A stretch of DNA of 64,000 nt, from the NCBI RefSeq assembly GCF_004362215.1, contig NZ_SNWR01000001.1, positions 5,376,001 to 5,440,000 on the forward strand. The letters are read 5' to 3'. Under the pieces are notes generated by a model. The model saw only the letters and a program-made list of their open reading frames with translations, did not search any database and was not told the origin of the DNA. Positions 24,941-33,989 of the stretch are shown in pieces (position 1 is the first letter of the stretch; each line of letters opens with the position of its first letter). The translations under genes and the position numbers were made by a program. The DNA comes from Paractinoplanes brasiliensis (GTDB lineage Bacteria; Actinomycetota; Actinomycetes; Mycobacteriales; Micromonosporaceae).

Positions 24941-26551
24941 CTGCTCCCCGCGCACGCGGGGATGATCCCCATAATTCGCGCCTCAGGTACACATTTAAGG
25001 GCTGCTCCCCGCGCACGCGGGGATGATCCGGCCGAGCAGCGCGTCCGGGTCGCCAGGCTGGCCTGCTCCCCGCGCACGCGGGGATGATCCCGGCATCGTG
25101 TGGTACTACCGGGACAACGCAGCCTGCTCCCCGCGCACGCGGGGATGATCCCCATCGGGTGATCGCCCCGGTTGAGGCGATGGGCTGCTCCCCGCGCACG
25201 CGGGGATGATCCGACATCGGACCCGTCTGATGAGCTCCTGGGAAACTGCTCCCCGCGCACGCGGGGATGATCCCTCGGGGCTGGAGACAGGTTGGTTCAC
25301 GGTGCGCTGCTCCCCGCGCACGCGGGGATGATCCGTGCTGCTCGACAGCAGCGTCGGGTCGATCGCCCTGCTCCCCGCGCACGCGGGGATGATCCGGAGT
25401 ACCCCGACCTGCCGTGGATGGAGCCGCGCTGCTCCCCGCGCACGCGGGGATGATCCCGAGCGCGGCCAGCAGCCCCCGCGACTTGTTCACTGCTCCCCGC
25501 GCACGCGGGGATGATCCGTAGTGCGTCAGGAACTCGTCCAGGGGAATGGACTGCTCCCCGCGCACGCGGGGATGATCCGCCTTCATCTACCTACCCCCGA
25601 CCAGCCCCATCCTGCTCCCCGCGCACGCGGGGATGATCCGTCGCCGCCCAGCGGACAACTCCGTCGGACTCCTGCTCCCCGCGCACGCGGGGATGATCCC
25701 TCGGCAACCGCGACGACGAGATGGCCCGCCACCCTGCTCCCCGCGCACGCGGGGATGATCCGACTGGGGCCTCTACCTGGGCGGCTGGGGCCTCCTGCTC
25801 CCCGCGCACGCGGGGATGATCCGTACGGGCCGTTGCCGGGGTGGGCATGGATGGCCTGCTCCCCGCGCACGCGGGGATGATCCGTGACCACCGCCCCCGC
25901 GACCCCCAGCCGGTTCCTGCTCCCCGCGCACGCGGGGATGATCCCGGCGGCGGCATCACGGCCGCGCAGTCGACGACCTGCTCCCCGCGCACGCGGGGAT
26001 GATCCCTGCGGCTGCTCGATGACCCGATGTACGCGATGCTGCTCCCCGCGCACGCGGGGATGATCCTGACCATGGCCATGCAGGATTACGAGCTGGACGC
26101 TGCTCCCCGCGCACGCGGGGATGATCCCGTGACCTGCGCGAGCCTGCTCACCCTCACCGACTGCTCCCCGCGCACGCGGGGATGATCCCGTGCCGGCCAT
26201 GAACGGCTCGCCGGACTCGGCCTGCTCCCCGCGCACGCGGGGATGATCCGTCTCGATCGCGCCTACGGTCCCGTACATCTGCCTGCTCCCCGCGCACGCG
26301 GGGATGATCCCGGGAACAACTACATGCAGGGCGCCCACCTGTGCTGCTCCCCGCGCACGCGGGGATGATCCCGTGCCGGACCGCGGGTACAACGACGTGC
26401 CGCACTGCTCCCCGCGCACGCGGGGATGATCCGGAAAAGGACCTTAAGGTTGCCCTTGCGATCAACTGCTCCCCGCGCACGCGGGGATGATCCGGCGTCG
26501 AGGGCGCCGGCGACGACGGTTTGGATCTGCTCCCCGCGCACGCGGGGACTT
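24941..26551 (+). CRISPR. CRISPR array 1, type I-E repeat, 27 repeats and 26 spacers
   Basis: 28-bp repeats start at 24941 and recur at a 61-base period (one step of 60 and one of 62). The repeat begins CTGCTCCCCGCG, forms a stem CCCCGCG-CA-CGCGGGG and ends GATGATCC, matching the type I-E class. All internal copies I read are identical. The last copy (26527) decays after GCGGGGA, which marks the trailer end and agrees with a leader on the left and transcription on +. Spacers are 32-34 bases, none obviously duplicated. No cas genes are adjacent; the type I-E operon is 12 kb away, and its Cas6e should process this closely related repeat. Confidence 0.97.
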
Positions 26552-26909
26552 TGAACCCGAACCGCGTACGCCGGGGATTTCGTCCGCGCGGGCCGCTCAT
26601 ACCGGTCCGTTTTGTTTCGCTCGGGTGAGGGCGCAAGCTAGCCCTTGCTTTCCTGCCTGGAGGGCGGCGGACGTGACCGTTCCGGCACAGGCAGTCGTTG
26701 CGACACATGAGCAGGTTGAATGCCGGCGGTGATGGACCTGGCCGAACCCGACCACCATCCCGGCGCTTTCGTGCGTCCCCGCCGAACAACACGACGCCTG
26801 GCAAGTACGGCTATATGCCGCGGAGGTCGAGTTCGCCGCACGGGAGTACGGTCTTGAGCTGCAGGGCCGCGTGGGCGGCGGGAGGCGCGTACGACGTTCA
26901 CCGTGGGTC
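26552..26909. other. Intergenic region after CRISPR 1, possible gene remnant
   Basis: No complete gene seen. On + in the frame of 26736, a short stretch (about 26770-26870) reads VPAEQHDAWQVRLYAAEVEF followed by AAREYGLELQG, which has the composition of real protein but no start or conserved end; it may be a fragment of a lost gene. The rest shows no motif I recognise. Confidence 0.35.
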
Positions 26910-27812
26910 TCAGGGCACGACGATGACCGTCCGTCCCGCGGCGTGGCCGGCGGCGTTGTGTTCCTGCGCGGCGGACGCGGCGGCCAGCGGGAACGTGTGC
27001 TGGACAGGGATTCGCAGGATGCCCTTGGTGTACAGGGCAGCGGCCTCGCGGAGCGCGCCCAGCATGTCGGTGGCCTGGTAGGACACTTGGGCCCCGTGTT
27101 GCCCAGCGGTGAAGTCCGCGATGGACAGCACCTTGGCCGGGTTGCCGGTGAGTTCGATGCAGGCGGGGATGACGCCGGCGCCCGAGATGTCCAGGGCGGC
27201 GTGGACACCGTCGGGCGCCAGCTCGCGGATCCGGGCGACAAGCCTTTCCCCGTACGTGGTGGGCACCGCCCCCAGGCCACGCAGGTACTCCTGGTTGGCC
27301 GTTCCGGCCGTGCCGATGACGGTGATGCCCCGGTTCGCCGCGATCTGGACGACGGCCGTGCCGACCCCGCCGGAGGCGCCGCTGACCAGCAACGTCTGGC
27401 CCGGTTGGACACCCACCTGGTCGAGGACGCGCAACGCCGTCTCGACGGGGATCGGGTAGCCGGCCGCCTCCTCGAACGACATGCCGTCCGGCATCGGCGC
27501 CCAGACGTCCAGCAAGGCGTGCTCGGCCAGCACTCCCTGACCGATCCCGAACACCGCGTCGCCGGGCCGGACGTCGGTCACTCCCGCGCCGACCTCGTCG
27601 ACGATGCCGGACGCGTCGGTGCCGGTGCCGCTGGGCAACGCCACGTCGAACATCTGGCGCAGATGACCGGCGCGGATCTTGCTGTCGAGGCCGTTGACGC
27701 CGACCGCCCGTACGGCAATGCGAATTTGACCTTCCCCGGGGTGTGGCTCGTCGACGTCGTCGAGCGTGAGGACCTCCGGCGGGCCGTACCGGTGGAATCG
27801 GATCGCCTTCAT
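26910..27812 (-). CDS. NADP-dependent quinone oxidoreductase-like enzyme (MDR superfamily)
   Basis: 300 residues of the zinc-independent medium-chain dehydrogenase/reductase group. MKAIRFHRYGPPEVLTLDDV is the usual N-terminus, GTDASGIVDEVGAGV follows, and the nucleotide-binding motif is LLVSGASGGVGTAVVQIA. No catalytic-zinc Cys/His pattern is seen. It probably reduces quinones or enones. Its start overlaps the stop of the monooxygenase gene by four bases, so they form one operon under the divergent operators at 29601-29680. Confidence 0.9.
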   Translation of the reverse strand: MKAIRFHRYGPPEVLTLDDVDEPHPGEGQIRIAVRAVGVNGLDSKIRAGHLRQMFDVALPSGTGTDASGIVDEVGAGVTDVRPGDAVFGIGQGVLAEHALLDVWAPMPDGMSFEEAAGYPIPVETALRVLDQVGVQPGQTLLVSGASGGVGTAVVQIAANRGITVIGTAGTANQEYLRGLGAVPTTYGERLVARIRELAPDGVHAALDISGAGVIPACIELTGNPAKVLSIADFTAGQHGAQVSYQATDMLGALREAAALYTKGILRIPVQHTFPLAAASAAQEHNAAGHAAGRTVIVVP

Positions 27813-29587
27813 GATGTGCCTTTCCGGGTGATGAGGAGGTCGTGGTCCGCGCCGGCGGCGGCCCACTGCTGGAGTACGGCGAGGTATCCGAGGGGTCCAC
27901 GGCCGTACTGGCCGCTCATGACGGTCGGCCTCGGGGCGTCGAGTTTGCCCTCGTTGTTGTAGTAGCTCGGGGTGCATTCGGCCTCGTAGCGCGAGCGGTC
28001 GACGTGCACCCGGGCCAGCTCGCCGGCCCAACGCTGCTCTGCCTCGGGCGTGACCTCGGCGACCGTGACGCCGTCGCGCAACAGCCGGGCGATCAGAGCC
28101 GCGACGTGTTCGGCCTGGCGGGAGGTGACGTGCGGGATGTTGGTCGAGATGGCGGCCTGCTCGACCCCGCCGAGCAGGTAGAGGTTGGGGAAGCGGCTGG
28201 TCATCATGCCGTGCAGGCTGCGCATCCCGTGCTGCCAGTGCTCGGCCAGCGACACCCCGTCCCGCCCGGTCAGGTCGTAGCCGCCGGCCTCGTAGGTGTA
28301 GGCGTTGGTGTCGAACCCGGTGGAGTAGATGATCAGGTCGACCTCGTACTCGACGCCGCCGGCGACGACCCCGTCCTCGGTGAGGTGATCCACCCCGCGG
28401 CCGTCGGTGTCGACCAGCGTGACGTTGGCGTTGTTGAACGCCGGGTAGTAATCGTCGCTGAACAGCGGCCGCTTGCAGAAGTAGTCGTACCAGGGCTGCA
28501 GCGACGTGGCGGTGGCCGGGTCGTCGACGATGTCGGCCACCCGCTGCCGGATCTCTTCCATCTTCGCGAAGTCGACGGCCTGGATCGCGGCGAGGTCGGG
28601 GGCGGCCGCCGCCACCCGCCGGCCCATCCGGGTGGCCTCGTCGTCGATGAGGTCGGCCTCGACCGGCAGGCCGGACATGAGCTCGACGAAATGGTCCATG
28701 CGCTTGCGCTGCCAGCCGGGCTCGAGGCCGCGGAACCAGTCAGCGTCGGTCGGCCGGTTGTTGCGGGCGTTGACGATGGCCGGGGTGCGCTGGAAGACGT
28801 ACACCTGCCGCGCGCTGCCGGCCAGGGCCGGCAGGATCTGGATGCTGCTGGCGCCGGTGCCGATCACCGCGACCCGCTTGCCGGCCAGCTTGTCCAGGTT
28901 GCCGCCCCACCCGCCGCCGGTGATCCGATAGTCCCACCGGCTGGAGTGGAAGGCCTGCCCCCGGAAATTCTCGATCCCCTTGATTCCCGGCAGTTTGGGC
29001 CGGTTCAGCGGGCCGGTCCCGATCGTCACGAACCGTGCGTGCAGCACATCCCCGCGATCGGTGGACACCACCCACCGGGACAGCTCGTCGTTCCAGGCGA
29101 CCTGGGTGACCGTCGTCCCGAGCAGGGCCCGCGAATAGAGGTCGTAGTGCCGTCCGATCGCGCGGGCGTGTTCCAGCATCTCCGGGCCGCCGGCGTATTT
29201 CTCCGTCGGCATCGTTCCGACCTCTTCGAGCATCGGCATGTAGATGTACGACTCCATGTCGCAGCGCACGCCCGGATACCGGTTCCAGTACCAGACCCCG
29301 CCGAAGTCGCCGGCCTGGTCGACGATCAGGAAGTCGCGCACCCCGGCCTCGTCGAGCCGGGCCGCCATCGTCAGCCCGGCCCAGCCTCCACCGAGGACGA
29401 GCACGTCCACGTCGGCGAACCGGGCCTCGCGCGGCCGGCCGCCGGGACTGGACTCCAGGTAGGGATCGGCCGCGAAGTCCGCGTAGTCACCGCTCACGTC
29501 CAGGTATTGCGTGTTGCCGTCGGGTCGCAGGCGCTTGTCCCGCTCCTGCCGGTACTTCTGCCGCAGCCGTACGGGGTCGAACTCCAT
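27809..29587 (-). CDS. Flavin-dependent monooxygenase, probable type I Baeyer-Villiger enzyme
   Basis: 592 residues. The first dinucleotide motif is VLVLGGGWAGLTMAARL and the second is VAVIGTGASSIQILPAL. Between them FRGQAFHSSRWDY fits the BVMO fingerprint FxGxxxHxxxW. The YWNRYPGVRCDMESYIYMP stretch is typical of cyclohexanone/phenylacetone-type BVMOs. It would use NADPH, FAD and O2 to turn ketones into esters or lactones, which the divergent esterase could hydrolyse. The promoter region carries three copies of the cluster operator, so repression by the local TetR protein is likely. Confidence 0.88.
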   Translation of the reverse strand: MEFDPVRLRQKYRQERDKRLRPDGNTQYLDVSGDYADFAADPYLESSPGGRPREARFADVDVLVLGGGWAGLTMAARLDEAGVRDFLIVDQAGDFGGVWYWNRYPGVRCDMESYIYMPMLEEVGTMPTEKYAGGPEMLEHARAIGRHYDLYSRALLGTTVTQVAWNDELSRWVVSTDRGDVLHARFVTIGTGPLNRPKLPGIKGIENFRGQAFHSSRWDYRITGGGWGGNLDKLAGKRVAVIGTGASSIQILPALAGSARQVYVFQRTPAIVNARNNRPTDADWFRGLEPGWQRKRMDHFVELMSGLPVEADLIDDEATRMGRRVAAAAPDLAAIQAVDFAKMEEIRQRVADIVDDPATATSLQPWYDYFCKRPLFSDDYYPAFNNANVTLVDTDGRGVDHLTEDGVVAGGVEYEVDLIIYSTGFDTNAYTYEAGGYDLTGRDGVSLAEHWQHGMRSLHGMMTSRFPNLYLLGGVEQAAISTNIPHVTSRQAEHVAALIARLLRDGVTVAEVTPEAEQRWAGELARVHVDRSRYEAECTPSYYNNEGKLDAPRPTVMSGQYGRGPLGYLAVLQQWAAAGADHDLLITRKGTS

Positions 29588-29600
29588 GACGCCCCTCCTG

Positions 29601-29680
29601 TGTTGTCTCGGCGTGACATCAAACTACACATGATGTCCCGACGCGACATCATGTTAGGCTGATGTCGCGACGTGACATAC
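29601..29680. promoter_or_regulatory. Three operator copies in the divergent monooxygenase/esterase promoter
   Basis: Three 21-bp near-palindromes at 29601-29621, 29631-29651 and 29660-29680 share the form TGATGTC, 7-base centre containing CGACG, GACATCA. The middle copy matches both arms exactly. They are spaced 29-30 bases apart start to start, about three helical turns. A TTAGGCT sequence resembling a -10 box lies between the second and third copies. Binding here would block both divergent genes. Confidence 0.85.
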
Positions 29681-29711
29681 GACACCCGTACGAGGAAAGG
29701 CCGGTCAGCCC

Positions 29712-30599
29712 ATGAGCAAGGCCCAGCGAGCGCAGGTCGACGCGATCCTGCGACAGCCCAGGCCCGCACCGCGGAATGTGGAAGAGATGCGTGCCGGGTT
29801 CGCCGCGGCGCAGGCCCGCAACCCGGTGCCGGACGGAATCCGTACGTCCGAGGCCACGCTCGGCGACCGCCGTGTCCTCGTGGTGGAGCCGATCGGCGAG
29901 CAGCGGCCGGGAACGATCCTGTACTTCCACGGGGGCGCCTGGATTCTTGGCGCACCGGAGACGGCGCTGCCGCTGACCGGCGCTCTCGTGGCGCGGACGG
30001 GTATGCGGGCGATGAGTGTGGACTATCGCCGGGCGCCGGAGAACCCGTACCCGGCGGCGGTGGACGACGGCGTGAACGCGTACCACGAACTGCTCCAGAG
30101 TCAGGATCCCGCGCGTATCGCCCTGGTCGGGGACTCGGCCGGGGGTTCGCTGGCCGTCACGACCGCGCTGCGGGCACAGGAGTCCGGGCTGCCCGCCCCC
30201 GCGGCCGTTGTCGCCTTCTCCGGCGCCTTCGACCTGACCCTCAGCGGCGAGAGCATGACCACCAAGGCGGGCCTCGACCCGACCTTCACGCGTGAGATGC
30301 TGACACCGCTGACCGGCATGTACTGTGGCGGCCAGGATCTGCGGGACCCGCACCTGAGCCCGGCCCTGTCGGCGGACCTCACCGGGTTCCCGTCGATGCT
30401 GCTGCAGGCGGGCACGAACGAGGTTCTGCTCGACGACTCGGTGCGCCTGGCCGCCCGGGCAATCGCCGCCGGCGTGGACACCGTCCTCGACGTCACCGCC
30501 GAGGTTCCGCACGTCTTCCAGGCCTTCGCGGGCATCCTCGACGAGGCCGCGCACGCCCTCGACCGCGCGGCCCTGTTCCTGGCCCAGCGTCTGCGCTGA
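29712..30599 (+). CDS. Alpha/beta hydrolase, hormone-sensitive-lipase-type esterase
   Basis: 295 residues. Oxyanion-hole motif HGGAW (ILYFHGGAWILG), nucleophile Ser in LVGDSAGGSLAV, and a late His in EVPHVFQAF, with the acidic residue probably in NEVLLDDS. No signal peptide, so cytoplasmic. ATG 29712 follows a GGAAAGG site. Divergent from the monooxygenase and sharing its operators, it is well placed to hydrolyse the esters or lactones made by that enzyme. Confidence 0.9.
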   Translation: MSKAQRAQVDAILRQPRPAPRNVEEMRAGFAAAQARNPVPDGIRTSEATLGDRRVLVVEPIGEQRPGTILYFHGGAWILGAPETALPLTGALVARTGMRAMSVDYRRAPENPYPAAVDDGVNAYHELLQSQDPARIALVGDSAGGSLAVTTALRAQESGLPAPAAVVAFSGAFDLTLSGESMTTKAGLDPTFTREMLTPLTGMYCGGQDLRDPHLSPALSADLTGFPSMLLQAGTNEVLLDDSVRLAARAIAAGVDTVLDVTAEVPHVFQAFAGILDEAAHALDRAALFLAQRLR

Positions 30600-30610
30600 G
30601 CCGCGCCCGG

Positions 30611-30631
30611 CGTTGTCACGACGAGTCATCA
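30611..30631. promoter_or_regulatory. Operator copy upstream of the TetR gene
   Basis: A weaker match to the same 21-bp element (TTGTCACGACGAGTCATCA core), 20 bases before the TetR start. It suggests autoregulation. The right arm differs from the consensus. Confidence 0.6.
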
Positions 30632-30650
30632 AGGCAGGTACCCTGACGCC

Positions 30651-31235
30651 ATGCCCCGGTGGGAACACGGCAGTGAAGAGCGGATGAAGCAGGCCGCCAT
30701 GGAGCTGTTCGAGGAACAGGGTTTCGAGGCCACCAGCGCGGTGCAGATCGCGCAGCGCGCCCGCGTCACGACCCGTACGTTCTTCCGCTACTTCCCCGAC
30801 AAGGAAGAGATCCTTTTCGCCGACGCGAACGCCCTCAACGAGGCGCTCGTGCGGGAGCTGCTGCAGATTCCCGACCTCACGCAGCCGCTCGAGGCGGTGG
30901 CTCGGACCCTGGCCGGTTACGACTGGGAGAAGCTCGGCTCGCGAGAGGTGCTGCGCCGGCGGGCCGAGATGATCGCGTCGAACCCCCGGCTGCTGGAACG
31001 CGACCTGATCAAGCAGCATCAGATGGCCGACGGGTTCCGCCGGGTGCTGTGCGACCGCGGGGTCGAACCCGACGTCGCCGAGCTCGCCGCCGCCACGGGC
31101 AGCCAGATCTTCCGTACGGCCTATCGCAAGTGGCTGGAAGGCGCCGGCGACGCCGACCTGGCGACGGTCACCGAAACCGTGATGGCGCTGCTCGTCGCCA
31201 TCGTGCCCCAGGCCCCGGCCACCCGGCGACGCTGA
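30651..31235 (+). CDS. TetR family transcriptional regulator
   Basis: 194 residues. The N-terminal helix-turn-helix reads AAMELFEEQGFEATSAVQIA, then RARVTTRTFFRYFPDKEEILFAD, the classic TetR_N pattern. The C-terminal ligand domain (GYDWEKLGSREVLRRR... TGSQIFRTAYRKWLEG) resembles the MftR/acyl-like group. It lies in the middle of genes that carry six copies of one near-palindromic operator, so it is the natural candidate repressor. The ligand may be a substrate of the monooxygenase. Confidence 0.92.
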   Translation: MPRWEHGSEERMKQAAMELFEEQGFEATSAVQIAQRARVTTRTFFRYFPDKEEILFADANALNEALVRELLQIPDLTQPLEAVARTLAGYDWEKLGSREVLRRRAEMIASNPRLLERDLIKQHQMADGFRRVLCDRGVEPDVAELAAATGSQIFRTAYRKWLEGAGDADLATVTETVMALLVAIVPQAPATRRR

Positions 31236-31320
31236 TCCCCGCCGGCCCGCAGGCCGGCGCCCTTCACACCTTCGCGGGCCGGAGTCTGCCCGGATGACCT
31301 TCGCCTCACTGCGGGCGGGT

Positions 31321-31369
31321 TGACGTCGCGTCGTGACATCACTTAGTCTGATGTCACGACGCGACATCG
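31321..31369. promoter_or_regulatory. Operator pair and probable promoter of the downstream two-gene unit
   Basis: Two operator copies at 31321-31341 and 31349-31369 (28 bases apart), same form as at 29.6 kb. TTGACG (31320-31325) and TAGTCT (about 31344-31349), separated by 18 bases, form a plausible promoter embedded in them, so bound repressor would cover both boxes. Confidence 0.78.
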
Positions 31370-31413
31370 GCGTCGTTCTCTCCTCGCCCCATTTTCCAGC
31401 AAGGGAGGAAACG

Positions 31414-31866
31414 GTGCCGGAACACAATCTCAGGAACTTCCCGTGGGGGAAGGTGCTCATTTCCCTCTCCGCGGCGGGAACGGGCATCGGTGTTTTCATC
31501 GCGGACTGGAACGAGTCACACATCTACAACCCGGCCTGGCCGCCGCACGCGAAATTCCACAACGCGCAAACCATGAGCATGGGTGTCGCGCTCGCGCTGG
31601 TGGTCCTCTATTACCTGTGGAAGCCGGCCCAGTCGCGGGCAACCCTGGCCACCGGCGCGGTGGTCGCGAGCATCTACGGCCTGACCCAGCTGTCCGTCGC
31701 TTTCTATCCGGGCGTCTCCAGCGTCGACCCGCCCGGCGAGAACACCTGGCCACAGCTGCTGACCACCCTGCCCAGTCTCGGATTCGTCCTCGGCGGCTAT
31801 CTGCTGGAACGCCGCCGCCTCCACACCCTCCCGTACGCCCACTCCACCTCGCGCAAGGAGCAATGA
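31414..31866 (+). CDS. Small four-helix membrane protein (DUF6640-like)
   Basis: 150 residues. GTG 31414 follows GGGAGG. About four hydrophobic segments; conserved-looking features are the FIADWNESHIYNPAWPPHAK stretch after helix 1 and FHNAQTMSMG. I associate this with a small family of uncharacterised membrane proteins (DUF6640) from memory, not a search. It is under the TetR-type operators and coupled to the next gene by ATGA. Confidence 0.78.
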   Translation: MPEHNLRNFPWGKVLISLSAAGTGIGVFIADWNESHIYNPAWPPHAKFHNAQTMSMGVALALVVLYYLWKPAQSRATLATGAVVASIYGLTQLSVAFYPGVSSVDPPGENTWPQLLTTLPSLGFVLGGYLLERRRLHTLPYAHSTSRKEQ

Positions 31867-32156
31867 CCATGATCCTCGAAATCGCCCAGATATTCGTGCA
31901 GCCCGGTCGTGAGAAGGAATTCACCGAGGCGCACGTCACCGCCATTGAGGCCGTCGGGCCGCCCCCGGGAACGCTTTCCGTCCGCCTCACCCAGGGGGTC
32001 GAGACCCCGACGAACTTCATCCTCCTCGCCGAATGGACCGACCTCGCGGCGCACGAGCGTTACCGCGAGACCGAGCAGTTCGCGCAATGGCGGGCGGCGA
32101 TCGCTCCGTACGTCGCCGGCCCCGCGGCCGTCCAGCACGTGCACGTCGTCGCCTGA
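31863..32156 (+). CDS. Antibiotic biosynthesis monooxygenase (ABM) domain protein
   Basis: 97 residues with the ABM ferredoxin-like fold pattern: ILEIAQIFVQPGREKEF, then TNFILLAEWTDLAAHERYRE and FAQWRAAIAPYVA. These small proteins oxidise aromatic or polyketide-type substrates or act as heme/quinol-related enzymes. Its ATG overlaps the previous stop (ATGA). It closes the operator-controlled cluster, just before the IS110 element. Confidence 0.85.
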   Translation: MTMILEIAQIFVQPGREKEFTEAHVTAIEAVGPPPGTLSVRLTQGVETPTNFILLAEWTDLAAHERYRETEQFAQWRAAIAPYVAGPAAVQHVHVVA

Positions 32157-32177
32157 TTCCCTATCGAGGATTTGTTG

Positions 32178-33623
32178 TCAAGCGTGGGTTGGCTTGACGG
32201 TCCGTGACTGGGCCGTGGAGGATTCGTGTGGGGAAGGTCGCCTCGTTCGTACGCCTTGAGCGTCTTTTCGATCATGTCCCGTGAGGGCTTGTTGAGGGGC
32301 CTTCCCCGCCCTGCTGTTCTTGTTGCTGCGCCGCCGTCGGCGGATCTGTTCGGTCACGGTCCATTGCTCGGCGATGAGTTGTTTCGCCTGTTGTCCGGTG
32401 ACCGGGGTGCCGTCGACGTCGCAGATGACGTAGGGCATCCGGCGGCGCATCACGGTCCAGAGCCGTTCGGCGAGCCTGCCGGCGACCACACAGCTGGCTT
32501 TGAGGTGTTCGGCGCCGCGTTCGACCATCTGCTGGTGGTAGACCTGCGCCAGCTGCGGATCCTGCTTGCGGGCCCAGTCCGCGGCCCGGATCAGCGTGGC
32601 CCGGGCCAGGCGGGAGCCGGCCTTGGACATCGGCTGGCCCTTGCGGTCGGTGTCGCCGGTCTCCGACGCCCGCGGCGCCAGCCCGAGGTAGGACTTGAAG
32701 TGCGCCGCGGTCGGGAACCGGGCGGCGTCACCGATCACCGCGGTCATCGCCGGGCCGCCGACCTCGGCCAGGCCGGGCAGGCTGCGGGCCAGCTGCATCG
32801 GGTCCACCCACCGGTAGCAGGACTCCCGCTCGGCAGCATGCGCGGCCAGTTCGGCGTCGATGGCACGCAGCAACCGGACCTCGGTGGCGATCTCGTCGGC
32901 CAGGTCGGTGAACGCCACGGCCGGATGATCGCCGTAGAGCTCGACCGCCGCCCGCGCCGCGGCCAGCCACTGCTCGGCCCGGGCCTGGCCTTGATGGTTC
33001 TTCGACTCGGTGACGATCAACGCGGTCAGCCCGTCACGGCCGAGCCGCAGCAGGGCACGCGGGTCGGCGTACTGTTCCAGCACCGCCAGATCCGTCTTGC
33101 CCAGGTCCCCGGTCAGCGGGGTGCACGGCATCACCTGCCGGACCAGGTCCTTGATCCGCACCTTGTGCTCCGAGGCGGCCATCGTCAGCCGGTCACACGC
33201 CCGTACCCGCCGGTCCAGCGCCGCCGCGGCCGCGTCCGGCAACTCCAGCGGCCGCAACCCGTCCGGATCGATCAACGGCAACCGCGCCAGGGTGTCAGCG
33301 TCGATACCGTTGGACTTGGCATGCCGCTTCAGGAACCGGCGCAGGTCCGCCGCTTTCGCGCTCGACACCCGGAACACCAGATGCCCACGGGCGGTGAAGA
33401 ACACCGCGATCGGCAACCACGCCGGCCCGGTCGGCTCCATCACCACCTCCAACCGGGTGCCCGGCACCGCCCCGGCCAGAGCAGCCTGCTCAATGACGGT
33501 CAGGCTGTCCACCGTCGGCATACACCGCCGCCGGCACACCTCCCGCCCGGCCTCGTCACGCACCCGCACCGTGTGCGCCGACGCGATCCCCAGATCGATC
33601 CCGACCAGCCTGCGCTGCACCAA
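32178..33623 (-). CDS. IS110 family transposase (DEDD recombinase)
   Basis: 481 residues. The N-terminal DEDD RuvC-like domain begins VGIDLGIASAHTVRVRD and includes VVMEPTGPAWLPIA. The C-terminal Transposase_20 domain has SLPGLAEVGGPAMTAVIGDA and FKSYLGLAPRASETGD, with the catalytic Ser probably in SKAGSRLARATLIRAA. The family moves via a bridge RNA encoded in the element's non-coding end. The arginine/lysine-rich tail is longer than usual. The gene looks intact. Confidence 0.93.
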   Translation of the reverse strand: MVQRRLVGIDLGIASAHTVRVRDEAGREVCRRRCMPTVDSLTVIEQAALAGAVPGTRLEVVMEPTGPAWLPIAVFFTARGHLVFRVSSAKAADLRRFLKRHAKSNGIDADTLARLPLIDPDGLRPLELPDAAAAALDRRVRACDRLTMAASEHKVRIKDLVRQVMPCTPLTGDLGKTDLAVLEQYADPRALLRLGRDGLTALIVTESKNHQGQARAEQWLAAARAAVELYGDHPAVAFTDLADEIATEVRLLRAIDAELAAHAAERESCYRWVDPMQLARSLPGLAEVGGPAMTAVIGDAARFPTAAHFKSYLGLAPRASETGDTDRKGQPMSKAGSRLARATLIRAADWARKQDPQLAQVYHQQMVERGAEHLKASCVVAGRLAERLWTVMRRRMPYVICDVDGTPVTGQQAKQLIAEQWTVTEQIRRRRRSNKNSRAGKAPQQALTGHDRKDAQGVRTRRPSPHESSTAQSRTVKPTHA

Positions 33624-33935
33624 CCGAACCTCCCCACACCACAGCCAGTAGTAACGGCTCCGGCCCGCCCGCGCAGGTCACACCGCACGACAGCCACGGT
33701 CCCAAGGAGGCAGAGCAATCTGACGACGGCTCCCACTCATGTGCTGCAACCGGGCCCGGCCTCTGACTGGACCGGCCCACTTCCCTCATCCGGGGCATCC
33801 GTGGCCAGACCAGCGGTGGCAATCAGTCGTACGAGGCTCTCCCTCAGACCCCAACTCGTCGCCTCCCCACCGGACCAACCGGGATGCTCATGCAACCCCA
33901 GGACACCGGACTGATCAAGTACCGGAGTTCCTTAC
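33624..33935 (-). ncRNA. IS110 non-coding end, candidate bridge RNA region
   Basis: About 310 bases without a convincing gene lie upstream of the transposase (its 5' side, read on the minus strand). IS110-group elements have a long non-coding end at this position that encodes the bridge RNA specifying donor and target. The position and length fit, but I did not work out the loops, and the element's exact outer edge is not visible by eye. Confidence 0.45.
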
Positions 33936-33989
33936 ATGACCCGAGTGGACCGGCCGCCCCGCGGAACCGGGCCTGTGAAGGAGCCGAAC

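Noticed and set aside
24873..26804. Several long minus-strand open frames (up to 278 codons) rich in DHPRVRGEQ and GSSPRARGA
   Set aside because: They are translations of CRISPR repeats and spacers; the 61-base period makes the frames rotate and stay open. Not genes.
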